64,000 bases of DNA from DATKSG01 sp035531775. Lineage in GTDB: Bacteria > Actinomycetota > Acidimicrobiia > Acidimicrobiales > UBA8190. Location: positions 29,022 to 93,021 of the forward strand of contig DATKSG010000028.1 of assembly GCA_035531775.1 (NCBI GenBank), given 5' to 3'. Positions 43,075 to 52,280 of this stretch are shown piece after piece. Position numbers and translations under genes: made by a program. Position 1 is the stretch's first letter, and each line of letters begins with the position of its first letter. The notes beneath the pieces were generated by a model. It did not search any database. It was given only the letters and a program-made list of their open reading frames with translations, and was not told the DNA's origin.

Positions 43075-43950
43075 ATGGCGTGGGAGCTCGATGCATATGC
43101 CCGTGCCCTCGGCGGACGGTCGCAGGAGACCAGGCGGGCATACCTCGGTGACGTTCGCGCCTTCGCCCAGTGGGCGGCGCGGGCCGGCATGGAACGGCCC
43201 GGTGACGTCGATCGCGTGGCGCTGCGCCGATACCTGGCCTACCTCATGACGCGCCGGTACGCCCGCACCACCGTCGCTCGCAAAGCGGCGGCCCTGCGGA
43301 GCTACTACGCCTGGGCGGCGCGCCGGGGAGTGATCGGTCCAGACCCGGCGGTCAGGCTACGGGCTCCTTCGGGAGGCGCACGCCTGCCTCAGGTGCTCGA
43401 CCAGCGCGATTTAGTCCACCTGCTCGACAGGCCCGGGGCGGGGCAGGATTCCTCGGCTCTGGACCAGCGCGACGACGCCGTGCTCGAGCTCCTGTACGGA
43501 TCCGGGCTTCGGGTGGCCGAGCTGTGCGGGCTCGACACCGGCGACGTGGACGTGGCCGGCCGAAAGGTCACAGTGGTCGGCAAAGGCAACCGGCAGCGGT
43601 GGGTTCCGATGCACCAACGCTGCACCGCGACGATGGCCCGGTATCTGGAGGGGGCGCGCCAGGACATGGTCACGGCCGAATCGCCCCCCGAAGCGCTCTT
43701 TCTGAACCGACGGGGGCACCGCTTGGGGCCGCGAGACGTGCGTCGGCTGCTCGACCGGCGCTCGTCGAGACCAACGCACCCCCACGCCCTGCGCCACAGC
43801 TTCGCCACCCACCTGCTCGACGGAGGGGCCGATCTCAGGATCGTCCAGGAACTGCTGGGCCATGCCAGTTTGCAGACCACGCAGGTCTACACTCATGTGA
43901 GCAAGGAGCGGCTGCTCTCCATCTACGGTGCGACCCACCCTCGAGCCTAG
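43075..43950 (+). CDS. xerC: tyrosine recombinase XerC
   Basis: 291 residues. N-terminal core-binding domain, then the catalytic set complete: Arg146 ('SGLRVAEL'), Lys170 ('VGKGNRQR'), His237 and Arg240 ('HALRHSFATHLL'), His263 ('LGHASLQTT') and Tyr272 ('VYTHVSKERL'). XerC with XerD resolves chromosome dimers at dif. Context xerC-whiG-rpsB is conserved in actinobacteria, so this is a housekeeping recombinase rather than an integrase. No dif-like site was identified here. Confidence 0.93.
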   Translation: MAWELDAYARALGGRSQETRRAYLGDVRAFAQWAARAGMERPGDVDRVALRRYLAYLMTRRYARTTVARKAAALRSYYAWAARRGVIGPDPAVRLRAPSGGARLPQVLDQRDLVHLLDRPGAGQDSSALDQRDDAVLELLYGSGLRVAELCGLDTGDVDVAGRKVTVVGKGNRQRWVPMHQRCTATMARYLEGARQDMVTAESPPEALFLNRRGHRLGPRDVRRLLDRRSSRPTHPHALRHSFATHLLDGGADLRIVQELLGHASLQTTQVYTHVSKERLLSIYGATHPRA

Positions 43951-43962
43951 GGGGAGGTGGTG

Positions 43963-44808
43963 GTGACGACGGACGACGACTCGACAGTCCAGCTGTGGGC
44001 CGAGTACAAGAAGAGTGGAGACCGCCAGCTCCGGGACCAGCTCATCGTGCTCTTCTCCCCTCTGGTCAAATACGTTGCCGCCCGTGTGGCGGTGGGCTTG
44101 CCTCAGCACGTCGATGGATCCGACCTGGTCAGCTACGGCATCATCGGGCTGATCGACGCCATCGACCGCTACGACCCGGTTCGCAAGGTCAAGTTCGAGA
44201 CCTATGCCATTCCCAGGATCAAGGGTGCCATCATCGACGAGTTGCGGGCCATCGACTGGGTGCCGAGATCGGTGCGGTCCAAGGCCCGAGCCGTGGAGCA
44301 GGCCTACGCCTCACTGGAAGCGACGTTGTTGCGGACGCCGACCGACGCAGAGGTAGCCACCGAGCTCGGCATCTCCAATAAGGATCTTCAGGAGATCCTC
44401 CGCCAGATCTCCTTCGTCGGGGTGGCCGCCCTCGACGAGGTGTTCTCGATCGGAGGCGAGCGAAGCGGCGGCGCCTCACTGGGTGACAGCCTGCCCGACG
44501 CCGGCGACGGCCCCAGTGCCTTGTTCGACGACAAGGAGTCCAAGGAGATCCTGGCCCAAGCCATCAAGCTGCTCGGCGAGCGAGAGCGCACGGTCCTGTC
44601 TCTGTACTACTACGAAGGCCTGACCCTGGCCGAGATAGGCGACATCCTCGGCGTCACCGAGAGCCGGGTCTGCCAGATTCACACCAAGGCGGTGTTGCAA
44701 CTTCGCGCTCGGCTGACCGACAGGACCCCGGATGGCACCGACCCCAAGGGTGGCCGGCCGGGATCAGGTCGTTCCGGAACCCGCTCGAAGCTGGCTGCCG
44801 CCGGCTGA
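43963..44808 (+). CDS. whiG: FliA/WhiG family RNA polymerase sigma factor
   Basis: 281 residues from GTG 43963 (two earlier GTGs at 43957 and 43960 are possible; GGGGAGG at 43951-43957 fits 43963 best). Sigma regions 2 ('[37 protein letters not shown]' in pieces), 3 ('[14 protein letters not shown]') and 4 ('[42 protein letters not shown]' in pieces) are all present. WhiG/FliA sigma factors drive motility genes or sporulation-type development; no flagellar gene is in the window. It has a low-complexity basic tail. Confidence 0.9.
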   Translation: MTTDDDSTVQLWAEYKKSGDRQLRDQLIVLFSPLVKYVAARVAVGLPQHVDGSDLVSYGIIGLIDAIDRYDPVRKVKFETYAIPRIKGAIIDELRAIDWVPRSVRSKARAVEQAYASLEATLLRTPTDAEVATELGISNKDLQEILRQISFVGVAALDEVFSIGGERSGGASLGDSLPDAGDGPSALFDDKESKEILAQAIKLLGERERTVLSLYYYEGLTLAEIGDILGVTESRVCQIHTKAVLQLRARLTDRTPDGTDPKGGRPGSGRSGTRSKLAAAG

Positions 44809-44901
44809 ACGCCGCCGGCCCGACGGGAGGCTCGTCCTGGGCCTGTGGGGCTCATCGGCGTGGCGGGCTAAGCCCCGGTCTCGGGCCCTCCTCCCGTCGG
44901 C

Positions 44902-44907
44902 TACGAT
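44902..44907 (+). promoter_or_regulatory. putative -10 element of the rpsB-tsf transcript
   Basis: TACGAT in the whiG-rpsB gap; a start about 7 nt downstream would give a leader of about 110 nt carrying the hairpin at 44972-44988. No good -35. Confidence 0.3.
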
Positions 44908-44971
44908 CAATCGTCCTGCCAATTCGGCCGGATACTTCAAATGCACCTATGCACCCGGGCGCGTCCACGGT

Positions 44972-44988
44972 CGTCCCCTTTGGGGACG
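44972..44988 (+). promoter_or_regulatory. rpsB leader hairpin
   Basis: CGTCCCC-TTT-GGGGACG, a perfect 7-bp stem with a 3-nt loop, 37 nt before the rpsB GTG. An upstream GCGTCC (44961-44966) could pair instead with GGACGC (44984-44989), so two alternative folds exist. Position suits S2 autoregulation, but no known motif is recognised. Confidence 0.35.
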
Positions 44989-45025
44989 CAGCGCCGGGGA
45001 AGGACAACCGATGGAAGGAGATGCC

Positions 45026-45913
45026 GTGGCGGTCGTCACGACGCGGCAGCTTCTGGAGGCCGGAATGCATTTCGGCCACCAGACGCGCCGTTGGAACCCG
45101 AAGATGCGTCGCTTCATCCTGGGCGAACGCAACGGGATCTACATCATCAATCTGAACGAGACCCTCAAGGGCCTCGAGACCTCGTACCAGTACGTCCGGG
45201 ACCTGGTGGCCAAGGGCGGGGTACTGCTCTTCGTGGGTACAAAGAAGCAGACCCAAGGCCCTATCGCCACGTATGCCCGGGCCTGTGGCATGCCCTTCGT
45301 GAACGAGCGCTGGCTGGGCGGGATGCTCACCAACTTCTCGACCATCTCCTCCCGGGTGGGAAAGCTCCGTGAGTACGAGGCCATGGAGCGGGCCGGAGAC
45401 TTTGAAGCCATGCCGAAGAAGGAAGGCCTCCGCCACCGGCGTGAGCTCGAGAAGCTGCGGAGGAACCTCGGAGGCATCCGGGACCTCGACCGCCTTCCCG
45501 ACGCAGTGTTCGTGATCGACACGAAGAAGGAGCACATCGCCGTCACGGAGGCCAACAAGCTCTCGATGCCGATCGTGGCCGTGGTGGACACCAACTGTGA
45601 CCCCGACGTCATCACCTATGTGATCCCCGGGAACGACGACGCCATCCGCTCCGGTGCCCTTATGTGTCGGGTGCTGGCCGAAGCTGTGCTCGAGGGTCGT
45701 TGGATCGCAGAGCACCGACCCACCCCGCCGCCGGTGGCGCCTCCGCAGCGGCCGAGGACGTCGGCTCCCAACGCGGCCAGGGCTGCCGCTCTTGAGGCCG
45801 CCGCTGCCCCTGAGGCCGCCGCTGCCCCTGAGGCTGCCGCCGCCCCTGAGGCCGCCGTTGCCCCTGAGGCTGCCGCTGCCCCTGAGGCTGCCGCTGCCCC
45901 TGAGGAGGTCTGA
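45026..45913 (+). CDS. rpsB: 30S ribosomal protein S2 with C-terminal EAAAAP repeats
   Basis: 295 residues. '[26 protein letters not shown]', '[10 protein letters not shown]', '[14 protein letters not shown]', '[22 protein letters not shown]' in pieces and '[26 protein letters not shown]' define S2. After about residue 235 a non-conserved Pro/Ala tail ends in six EAAAAP units. GTG 45026 follows AAGGAG with a 5-nt spacer; ATG 45011 is an alternative. First gene of the rpsB-tsf pair. Confidence 0.96.
   Translation: MAVVTTRQLLEAGMHFGHQTRRWNPKMRRFILGERNGIYIINLNETLKGLETSYQYVRDLVAKGGVLLFVGTKKQTQGPIATYARACGMPFVNERWLGGMLTNFSTISSRVGKLREYEAMERAGDFEAMPKKEGLRHRRELEKLRRNLGGIRDLDRLPDAVFVIDTKKEHIAVTEANKLSMPIVAVVDTNCDPDVITYVIPGNDDAIRSGALMCRVLAEAVLEGRWIAEHRPTPPPVAPPQRPRTSAPNAARAAALEAAAAPEAAAAPEAAAAPEAAVAPEAAAAPEAAAAPEEV
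45794..45901 (+). repeat. six 18-bp tandem repeats at the rpsB 3' end
   Basis: Six in-frame units of GAGGCCGCCGCTGCCCCT with a few third-position changes and one Ala-to-Val change in unit 4. Encodes the EAAAAP tail of S2. Near-identity suggests recent expansion. Confidence 0.9.
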
Positions 45914-45918
45914 TCTTC

Positions 45919-46713
45919 ATGCCCAGCTTCACAGCCAAGGACGTCCAGGCCCTTCGTCAGGCGACGGGTGCGGGGATGATGGACAGCAAACGAGCGCTTG
46001 AGGAGAACGACGGCGACATGGACGCGGCCAAGCAGTGGCTGCGGGAGCAGGGCCTGGCCGGTGCGGCTAAGCGGGCCGACCGCGAGGCGTCGCAGGGCGC
46101 CGTGGCCTTGGCCACAGATGGCGCAGCAGCCGCCATTGTGGAGTTGCGCTGCGAGACGGACTTCGTGGCCAAAGCCGACTCGTTCGTCTCATTGGCCGAT
46201 GAGCTCGCCTACTTGGTGGCTTCCAAGGGGGAGGCGGCGGCCGACGATCGTGCCGACGCCATCGACGACTTGAAGACCACCTTGAAGGAGAACATCTCGA
46301 TCGGCCGGGTGGTCCGCTTCGACTTAGCCCCCGATGCCAAGCTCGGGACCTACCTCCATGTCCAGGCCGGCCGGGGGGTCAATGCCGTGCTGGTCGAGTT
46401 GCAGGGGGGCACCGACGAGCTGGCTCACGATGTGGCTGTGCACGTGGCCTTCGCCCGCCCCATCTACCTGCGTCGCGACGACGTACCCGAGAGCGAGATC
46501 ACCACTGAGCGGGCCACCGTCGAGGCCATCTCCCGCAACGAAGGAAAGCCAGAGGCGGCGTTGCCCAAGATCGTCGAAGGCCGGATGAACGGCTGGTTCA
46601 AGGAGCGGTGCCTGCTCGAGCAGGCCTACGCCAAGGACGAGAAGCGGACGATCGCCGACCTGATCGGTAAAGCGCAGATACTGCGCTTCGCCCAGGTCGT
46701 CGTGGGCGGCTGA
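45919..46713 (+). CDS. tsf: elongation factor Ts
   Basis: 264 residues. 'VQALRQATGAGMMDSKRALEENDGDMDAAKQWLREQGL' in pieces, the EF-Tu-contacting 'LRCETDFVAK', and the conserved C-terminal dimerisation core. Catalyses GDP exchange on EF-Tu. Begins 5 nt after rpsB. Confidence 0.97.
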   Translation: MPSFTAKDVQALRQATGAGMMDSKRALEENDGDMDAAKQWLREQGLAGAAKRADREASQGAVALATDGAAAAIVELRCETDFVAKADSFVSLADELAYLVASKGEAAADDRADAIDDLKTTLKENISIGRVVRFDLAPDAKLGTYLHVQAGRGVNAVLVELQGGTDELAHDVAVHVAFARPIYLRRDDVPESEITTERATVEAISRNEGKPEAALPKIVEGRMNGWFKERCLLEQAYAKDEKRTIADLIGKAQILRFAQVVVGG

Positions 46714-46727
46714 GGCCGTCCGGCACC

Positions 46728-47483
46728 GTGCGTACGGCGGACGCCCGAGCTGCGGGCGACGGAGGCGAACGCCGACGGCGCATCGTGCTCAAGATGTCGG
46801 GGGAGGCGTTGGCCTCGACGGCTTCCGACGAGACCATCGACGCCACTATTGTCGAGCGCCTGGCCAAGGAGATCGTGGCCGTGCGTGACGAGCTCGACCT
46901 TGAACTGGCCATCATGGTGGGAGGCGGCAACATCTGGCGCGGCACATTCGGCCAGGGCAAGGGCCTGGACCGGACCACCTCCGACACCATGGGCATGTTG
47001 GCCACCGTCATCAATGCGCTTGCCCTTCAAGATGCGGTGGAGAGACTGGGACAGCCGTCTCGGGTGCTCTCGGCGGTGCATATGGCGGAGGTGGCCGAGC
47101 CCTACATCCGGCGCCGGGCCATCCGGCACCTGGAGAAGGGCCGCGTCGTCATCTTCGCCGCCGGCATGGGGAACCCGTACTTCACCACCGACACCTCCGC
47201 CGCCCTACGCGCCGCCGAGATCGAAGCGGAGCTGCTTCTCAAGGGCACCCATTCCGGGGTCGACGGGGTCTACAGCGCCGATCCCAAGCTTGACGCCACC
47301 GCCGAGCGCTACGACGAGCTCTCCTTCATGGACGTCGTGAGCAGGGATCTTCGGGTCATGGATCTCACGGCCATTACCTTCTGCAAGGACAACGGGCTCC
47401 CTGTGCTGGTCTTCGACCTCATGGGCCCCGGCAATCTGCGCCGCGCCCTCACCGGCGAGGAGATCGGTACGCTGATCAGGTGA
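46728..47483 (+). CDS. pyrH: uridylate kinase
   Basis: 251 residues, amino-acid-kinase fold: 'RIVLKMSGEALAS', 'AIMVGGGNIWRG', 'DTMGMLATVINALALQDA', 'GMGNPYFTTDTSAALRAAEIEAELLLKGTHSGVDGVYSADP' in pieces. Phosphorylates UMP. GTG 46728. Its end overlaps the frr start region (TGATG). Confidence 0.96.
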   Translation: MRTADARAAGDGGERRRRIVLKMSGEALASTASDETIDATIVERLAKEIVAVRDELDLELAIMVGGGNIWRGTFGQGKGLDRTTSDTMGMLATVINALALQDAVERLGQPSRVLSAVHMAEVAEPYIRRRAIRHLEKGRVVIFAAGMGNPYFTTDTSAALRAAEIEAELLLKGTHSGVDGVYSADPKLDATAERYDELSFMDVVSRDLRVMDLTAITFCKDNGLPVLVFDLMGPGNLRRALTGEEIGTLIR

Positions 47484-48052
47484 TGGATGACGATCTCTCC
47501 GCAGTCGTGCTGACCGACGCCCGTGAGCGCATGGAGAAGGCAGTGGCCCACACGCAGGCCGACTTTGCCGGGGTGCGCTCGGGTCGCGCCACGTCGGGCC
47601 TGGTGGAGCACATGCGGGTCGACGTGTACGGGTCGGATATGGAGCTCCGGCAGATCGCCGGTTTGAGCGTCCCCGAGGCCCGCCTGCTCGTCATTTCGCC
47701 GTATGACAAGTCGACGCTGGCATCGATCGAGAAGGCGATTCAGTCCTCTGACCTCGGAATCACCCCCTCGAACGACGGTGCTGTAATCCGGTTGACGTTC
47801 CCGCCACTCACCGAAGAGCGGCGCAAGGATCTGGTGAAGGTCGTTCGGCACAAGGCGGAAGAGGGGCGCGTGGCGATCCGGAACCTCCGGCGAGCTGCTC
47901 GCCACGAGGTCGAGGCCCTCGAGCGCGATGGTGAGCTCTCCTCCGATGGCCTCGAGCGTGCCGAGCGCGAGCTGGAGAAGCTCACACACGACATGGTCAC
48001 GGCCGTCGACAAGCTCCTTGCCCACAAGGAGCAGGAGCTCCTCGAGATCTGA
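47483..48052 (+). CDS. frr: ribosome recycling factor
   Basis: 189 residues from ATG 47483, which shares its A with the pyrH TGA; GTG 47480 would add one residue as GTGA. 'DFAGVRSGRATSGLVEHMRVDVYG', 'VISPYDKSTLASIEKAIQSSDLGITPSNDG' in pieces, 'LTEERRKDLVKVVRHKAEEGRVAIRNLRR' in pieces: the complete RRF hairpin and head domain. Confidence 0.96.
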   Translation: MDDDLSAVVLTDARERMEKAVAHTQADFAGVRSGRATSGLVEHMRVDVYGSDMELRQIAGLSVPEARLLVISPYDKSTLASIEKAIQSSDLGITPSNDGAVIRLTFPPLTEERRKDLVKVVRHKAEEGRVAIRNLRRAARHEVEALERDGELSSDGLERAERELEKLTHDMVTAVDKLLAHKEQELLEI

Positions 48053-48089
48053 CCGGTACCGGCCGAGGCTCGGCCGATGGGGAGGCGAC

Positions 48090-49754
48090 GTGGACGAGGA
48101 GAACGAGCACGAGTCACAGGGGTCGGTCCCAGCCGAACCGATCACCGAGCGCGTCCGGATCATCGGGGCCGAGCCGGCCGGCGCCGTGACGGAGGCCGAG
48201 GGTTTGGGACATGGTCACGAGATCGACGCTCCCGCCGACCCGCTGTCGTCCCGATACCTGGGCTTCGACCCCGCGCCCGAGCCGTCGCCTCCCGCCCCGC
48301 CGCCACCGGCGGCGTCCGCCATCCAGCAGCAATTCGATGAGTCCGCCCTGGCTGCCCCCGAGCTCCCACGCTGGACCGACCCCCCGACCGGCCAGGTCCC
48401 TGCCATTCTCGACCGCCGTGGTGACGACAGCGCCGAGGACCGGATAAGGGCAGCGGCTGGAGACAGCGGCCCGGTCTGGCGCGAGCACCAGCACGAATGG
48501 GAGGACAGCGGCTTCGAACCGGCCATGCTGGCCGACGACGAACCCGGTCTCGGGGTGCTCGGTGAACAACCACTCGAGGAGCGCCGCCCTTGGGAGTTCG
48601 ACGACCTGACCGAGACCCGGGCCATGGCGCCGGCCACGGCCAGCGCCGCTGACGCCACAACCGCCGCCGATGCCGGCGCCGCTGCCGACGACGCCTGGCC
48701 CGAGTCCGGCCAGCCCGAGGAAACGGAAGCCGGTGACCCCGGGGAAGGCTCTGGCGCCACCTGGTGGGACGAACCGGGAGCCGGCGCGGCGGCTACGGCC
48801 GCTGCCGCTGCCGCACCCATCACGTCGGCCACCGCCGTATTCCCCGTGGCCGGCTCCACCAAGGTCGACCCGGTCGGGACTCCCCGACGGCGCCGACGGC
48901 CGGCTCCACCTCGACCGAGCCCGACTCAGGTGGCCGCCGGACGTAACGTGCCGGTGGCTGTGGCCACCGGCGTGGGCATCGCCGTCGTGGCCCTGGCCTG
49001 TTTCAAGGCGGGAACGGTGGCATCGCTGATCCTGGCCACGGTGGTCGTGACCCTGGCCGCAGCGGAGTGCTTCGCCTCATTGCGTCGAGCCGGCATGCGC
49101 CCGGCCACTTTGCTCGGCTTGGTGGCCACGGTGGCCGTGATGGTGAGCGCTTACACCAAAGGCATCGCCGCCGTGCCGCTCGTGCTCGTGCTAGTCCTCG
49201 TGATGTCGATGGTCTGGTACCTGGCGGGCGCCGAACGAGGCTCGCCCCTCGAGGGCATCTCGGCCACCGTGGTGGGCTTCGCCTGGGTCGGCCTCCTCGG
49301 GTCCTTCGCCGCGCTCCTCCTGGCCCCGTCGATCTATCCCGCTCGCCACGGCATCGCCTTCCTCCTCGGCGCCGTGGTGGCTACCGTTGGCGAGGACGTA
49401 GGGGCCCTGGCCATCGGCTCGTGGTTGGGACGACACCAGTTGGCTCCCCACGTGAGCCCCAACAAGACCTGGGAGGGGGCCATCGGAGGGGCGGTGCTGG
49501 CCGTGGTGGCCTCGGCCGCCATAACCGGCCAGGTTCACCCGTGGACCCCGGGAAAGGCCGCGGTGCTCGGCCTGGTGGTGGCCGTGGTGGCCCCGATCGG
49601 CGACCTGTGCGAGTCGATGGTGAAGCGCGATCTCGGCCTGAAGGACATGGGGTCGATGCTCCCCGGCCACGGCGGCGTCCTCGACCGCGTCGATGCCCTG
49701 CTGTTCGTCCTGCCCGTCACCTACTACCTCGTACGAATCTTGAACCTGGGCTGA
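48090..49754 (+). CDS. cdsA: phosphatidate cytidylyltransferase with long acidic N-terminal extension
   Basis: 554 residues, about twice a typical CdsA. The C-terminal part (about 288-554) has eight membrane segments and the full CdsA signature 'VKRDLGLKDMGSMLPGHGGVLDRVDALLF' in pieces, plus 'HVSPNKTWEGAIGG'. It makes CDP-diacylglycerol. The first ~285 residues are acidic, Pro/Ala-rich and disordered, with repeated W-D/E motifs such as 'WREHQHEWEDSGFEP', 'RRPWEFDDL' and 'TWWDEPG', and end in a basic 'RRRRRP' patch before TM1. GTG 48090 follows GGAGG (48081-48085), so the extension appears genuinely translated. Confidence 0.93.
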   Translation: MDEENEHESQGSVPAEPITERVRIIGAEPAGAVTEAEGLGHGHEIDAPADPLSSRYLGFDPAPEPSPPAPPPPAASAIQQQFDESALAAPELPRWTDPPTGQVPAILDRRGDDSAEDRIRAAAGDSGPVWREHQHEWEDSGFEPAMLADDEPGLGVLGEQPLEERRPWEFDDLTETRAMAPATASAADATTAADAGAAADDAWPESGQPEETEAGDPGEGSGATWWDEPGAGAAATAAAAAAPITSATAVFPVAGSTKVDPVGTPRRRRRPAPPRPSPTQVAAGRNVPVAVATGVGIAVVALACFKAGTVASLILATVVVTLAAAECFASLRRAGMRPATLLGLVATVAVMVSAYTKGIAAVPLVLVLVLVMSMVWYLAGAERGSPLEGISATVVGFAWVGLLGSFAALLLAPSIYPARHGIAFLLGAVVATVGEDVGALAIGSWLGRHQLAPHVSPNKTWEGAIGGAVLAVVASAAITGQVHPWTPGKAAVLGLVVAVVAPIGDLCESMVKRDLGLKDMGSMLPGHGGVLDRVDALLFVLPVTYYLVRILNLG

Positions 49755-49767
49755 CGGTCGTGACCAG

Positions 49768-50964
49768 GTGACCCGAATCGCTTCCTACCCCGGTCCCGAA
49801 GGCGCTCCTGTGGAGGTGAGCCTGGTCGGGTCTACAGGCTCCATCGGCACCCAGGCCGTGGAGGTCATCGAGTCTTCGCCGGACCGTTTCCGGGTGGTGG
49901 CCCTGGCCGCATGGCGTTCGGTCGACATGCTGATCGCCCAGGCCCGAGCGCTGCGCCCCGAGGTCGTAGCCATCGGCGACCCCGCTCTGGCCCGGGCCCT
50001 GGCTGAGGGTGTGCCAACTGGCATCGAAGTCCTCACCGGTCCCGACGGCCTGGCCGAGGTGGCCCGCCGGGGGGCTGTGGTGGTGAACGCCGTGGTGGGC
50101 TTCGCCGGCCTCCCGGTCACACTGGCCGCTCTCGAGTCGGGCCGGCGGTTGGCCCTGGCCAACAAGGAGTCGCTAATCGCCGGGGCCCCCGTGGTCCAAG
50201 CGGCACGGGCCACGGCGGGAGCGGAGATCGTGCCGGTTGACTCCGAGCACTGCGCCGTCCACCAGTGTATGCGGGCCGGGAGTGGTCTCCACGAAGTGCA
50301 ACGCCTGGTGCTCACGGCCAGCGGCGGCCCGTTCAGGGGTCGCAGCGCCTCCGAGTTGGCATCGGTGAAGATCGAGGAGGCGCTCGACCATCCGACGTGG
50401 CGCATGGGCCCAAAGATCACCGTCGACTCATCGACCCTCATGAACAAGGGCCTCGAGGTCATCGAGGCCCACGAGCTGTTCGGCATCGACTACGACCGCA
50501 TCAGCGTCGTCATCCACCCCCAATCGGTGGTGCACTCGATGGTGGAGTTCACTGACGGTGCCACCGTGGCCCAACTGTCGGTCCCCGACATGCGACTACC
50601 CATCGGTTATGCCCTCGGCTACCCGCAACGCCTCGATCGGCCCTACGGGGCGCTGGACTGGGCCGCCGTCGGGCACCTCGACTTCGAGCTTCCCGACCGG
50701 CGCGTCTTCGCCTGCCTCGCTCTGGCCGAGGCCGCCGGCCGGGCCGGGGGCTTGGTCCCGGCATGGTTGAACGCGGCCAACGAGGAGGCGGTGGCCGCCT
50801 TCTTGTCAGGCCGCATCCCCTGGGGTGCCATCGCCGCGGTGGTGGCCGAAACAGTGAGCCAGTTCGACAGCCCGCCGCCGATGGTGGCCGAGGACGTGGT
50901 CGAAGCCGACGCCCGCGCCCGAGAGCGTGCTCGCGCCGAGGTGCACCGGCGCGAGGCGGCATGA
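49768..50964 (+). CDS. dxr: 1-deoxy-D-xylulose 5-phosphate reductoisomerase
   Basis: 398 residues. NADPH motif 'VSLVGSTGSIGTQAVEVI', 'LANKESLIAGAPVV', metal and substrate ligands in 'VPVDSEHCAVHQ', 'TASGGPFRG', 'MGPKITVDSSTLMNKGLEVIEAHELFGI' in pieces, 'HPQSVVHSMVEFTDG'. Second step of the MEP isoprenoid pathway; ispG is two genes downstream. GTG 49768; GTG 49810 is an alternative. Confidence 0.96.
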   Translation: MTRIASYPGPEGAPVEVSLVGSTGSIGTQAVEVIESSPDRFRVVALAAWRSVDMLIAQARALRPEVVAIGDPALARALAEGVPTGIEVLTGPDGLAEVARRGAVVVNAVVGFAGLPVTLAALESGRRLALANKESLIAGAPVVQAARATAGAEIVPVDSEHCAVHQCMRAGSGLHEVQRLVLTASGGPFRGRSASELASVKIEEALDHPTWRMGPKITVDSSTLMNKGLEVIEAHELFGIDYDRISVVIHPQSVVHSMVEFTDGATVAQLSVPDMRLPIGYALGYPQRLDRPYGALDWAAVGHLDFELPDRRVFACLALAEAAGRAGGLVPAWLNAANEEAVAAFLSGRIPWGAIAAVVAETVSQFDSPPPMVAEDVVEADARARERARAEVHRREAA

Positions 50965-52241
50965 CCGTCGACAGTAAGCGTCGGGGCGCGCCCGGCCGGG
51001 ATTCAACCAGGCGTCGGCTGAGGGCCGCCGCACAGGTGGTGGCGGCGGCCCTGATCGTGGTTCTGGCGGCGGCGGCCACTCACACCACCGACGTGCTCAT
51101 AGTCGTCGTGGCCTTGATCATCATGATCATGGTGCACGAGCTGGGCCATTTCGCCACGGCTAAGTGGAGCCATATGAAGGTCACCGAGTACTTCCTCGGC
51201 TTCGGCCCCCGCCTGTGGTCCGTGCGCCGCGGCGAGACCGAGTACGGCGTGAAGGCCATTCCGGCGGGTGGCTACGTGAAGATCGTCGGGATGAGCAACT
51301 TGGAGGAAGTGGACCCGGCCGACGAACCGCGGACGTATCGGCAACAGCCCTTCCACAACCGGCTCCTGGTGGCGGTGGCCGGGTCGGCCATGCACGCCGT
51401 GATGGCCATCCTCCTGATCTGGGGCTACTTCGCTTTCGCCGGGATCCCGTCGGCCGATGTCGTGAGCATCCAGGCCCTGGCCCCCCTGACCGGGGGAGCC
51501 GACCCGGCACGGGCGGCGGGCCTGCGGGCCGGCGACATAGTGGAGCGTTTCGACGGCCACCGGGTGACGAGTGTCGAGGCCCTGTCGAAGGACATCTCCG
51601 GTCACGCCGGCACGCCGGTCACCGTGGTGGTGAGCCGCGGCGGCACGCTGCACACCATCGTCGTCACCCCGCTGGCCATCGCCGTCTCGGCTTCGGCCGC
51701 CGGCTCGAGCCCGCCCACCGGCCACATCGGCGTGGAGATCGCCGCCACCAATGTCCACGTCGGCCCTCTGAGCTCGATCGGCCATTCCGGGGTGGCTTTC
51801 GGTGCCACCGTGTCGGCTTCGGTGTCGGCGCTCGGGCAGATCTTCTCTCCCCATGGCATCTCCCAGTACCTGCACGACCTGACCAACGCCAAGGCGGCCA
51901 CCGCCTCCGAGCACAGCACGGTTCGGATCCAGTCGATCTACGGCGCCGTGCGCACCGCGGCCCAAGGCGCCCAGGCCGGGTGGGGAGGGCTCATCGCCGT
52001 GCTCGTGTCCATCAACGTCTTCGTGGGCATGCTTAATCTCCTGCCCATGCTCCCCCTCGACGGAGGACATGTGGCTATCGCCGTCTACGAACGGATCCGC
52101 AGCCGCCGGGGCCGGGCCTATCACGCCGACGTGGCCAAGTTGGCCCCCGTTGCCTACGCTTTCGTCCTCTTCCTGGGGTTCATCGTCGTCTCCTCGCTGT
52201 ACCTGGACATCACCCACCCGGTGGCGAACCCGTTCCATTGA
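50961..52241 (+). CDS. rseP: site-2 protease family M50 metalloprotease (RseP/Rip1-like)
   Basis: 426 residues. Zinc site 'IMVHELGHF' (His59, His63) in the first transmembrane region, 'EYFLGFGPRLWSVRRGETEYGVKAIPAGGYVKI' in pieces, a PDZ domain (about 170-235), and 'MLPLDGGHV' in the C-terminal membrane segment supplying the third ligand Asp. It cleaves anti-sigma factors and signal-peptide remnants within the membrane. ATG overlaps the dxr stop. Confidence 0.93.
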   Translation: MTVDSKRRGAPGRDSTRRRLRAAAQVVAAALIVVLAAAATHTTDVLIVVVALIIMIMVHELGHFATAKWSHMKVTEYFLGFGPRLWSVRRGETEYGVKAIPAGGYVKIVGMSNLEEVDPADEPRTYRQQPFHNRLLVAVAGSAMHAVMAILLIWGYFAFAGIPSADVVSIQALAPLTGGADPARAAGLRAGDIVERFDGHRVTSVEALSKDISGHAGTPVTVVVSRGGTLHTIVVTPLAIAVSASAAGSSPPTGHIGVEIAATNVHVGPLSSIGHSGVAFGATVSASVSALGQIFSPHGISQYLHDLTNAKAATASEHSTVRIQSIYGAVRTAAQGAQAGWGGLIAVLVSINVFVGMLNLLPMLPLDGGHVAIAVYERIRSRRGRAYHADVAKLAPVAYAFVLFLGFIVVSSLYLDITHPVANPFH

Positions 52242-52280
52242 TCGGACCCGGCACAATGGGGGAGAGGAGGTGCGAGACCC

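Noticed and set aside
43075..43950. Tyrosine recombinase considered as a phage or island integrase.
   Set aside because: XerC length and motifs, core neighbours whiG and rpsB, and no attachment-site repeats or cargo genes.
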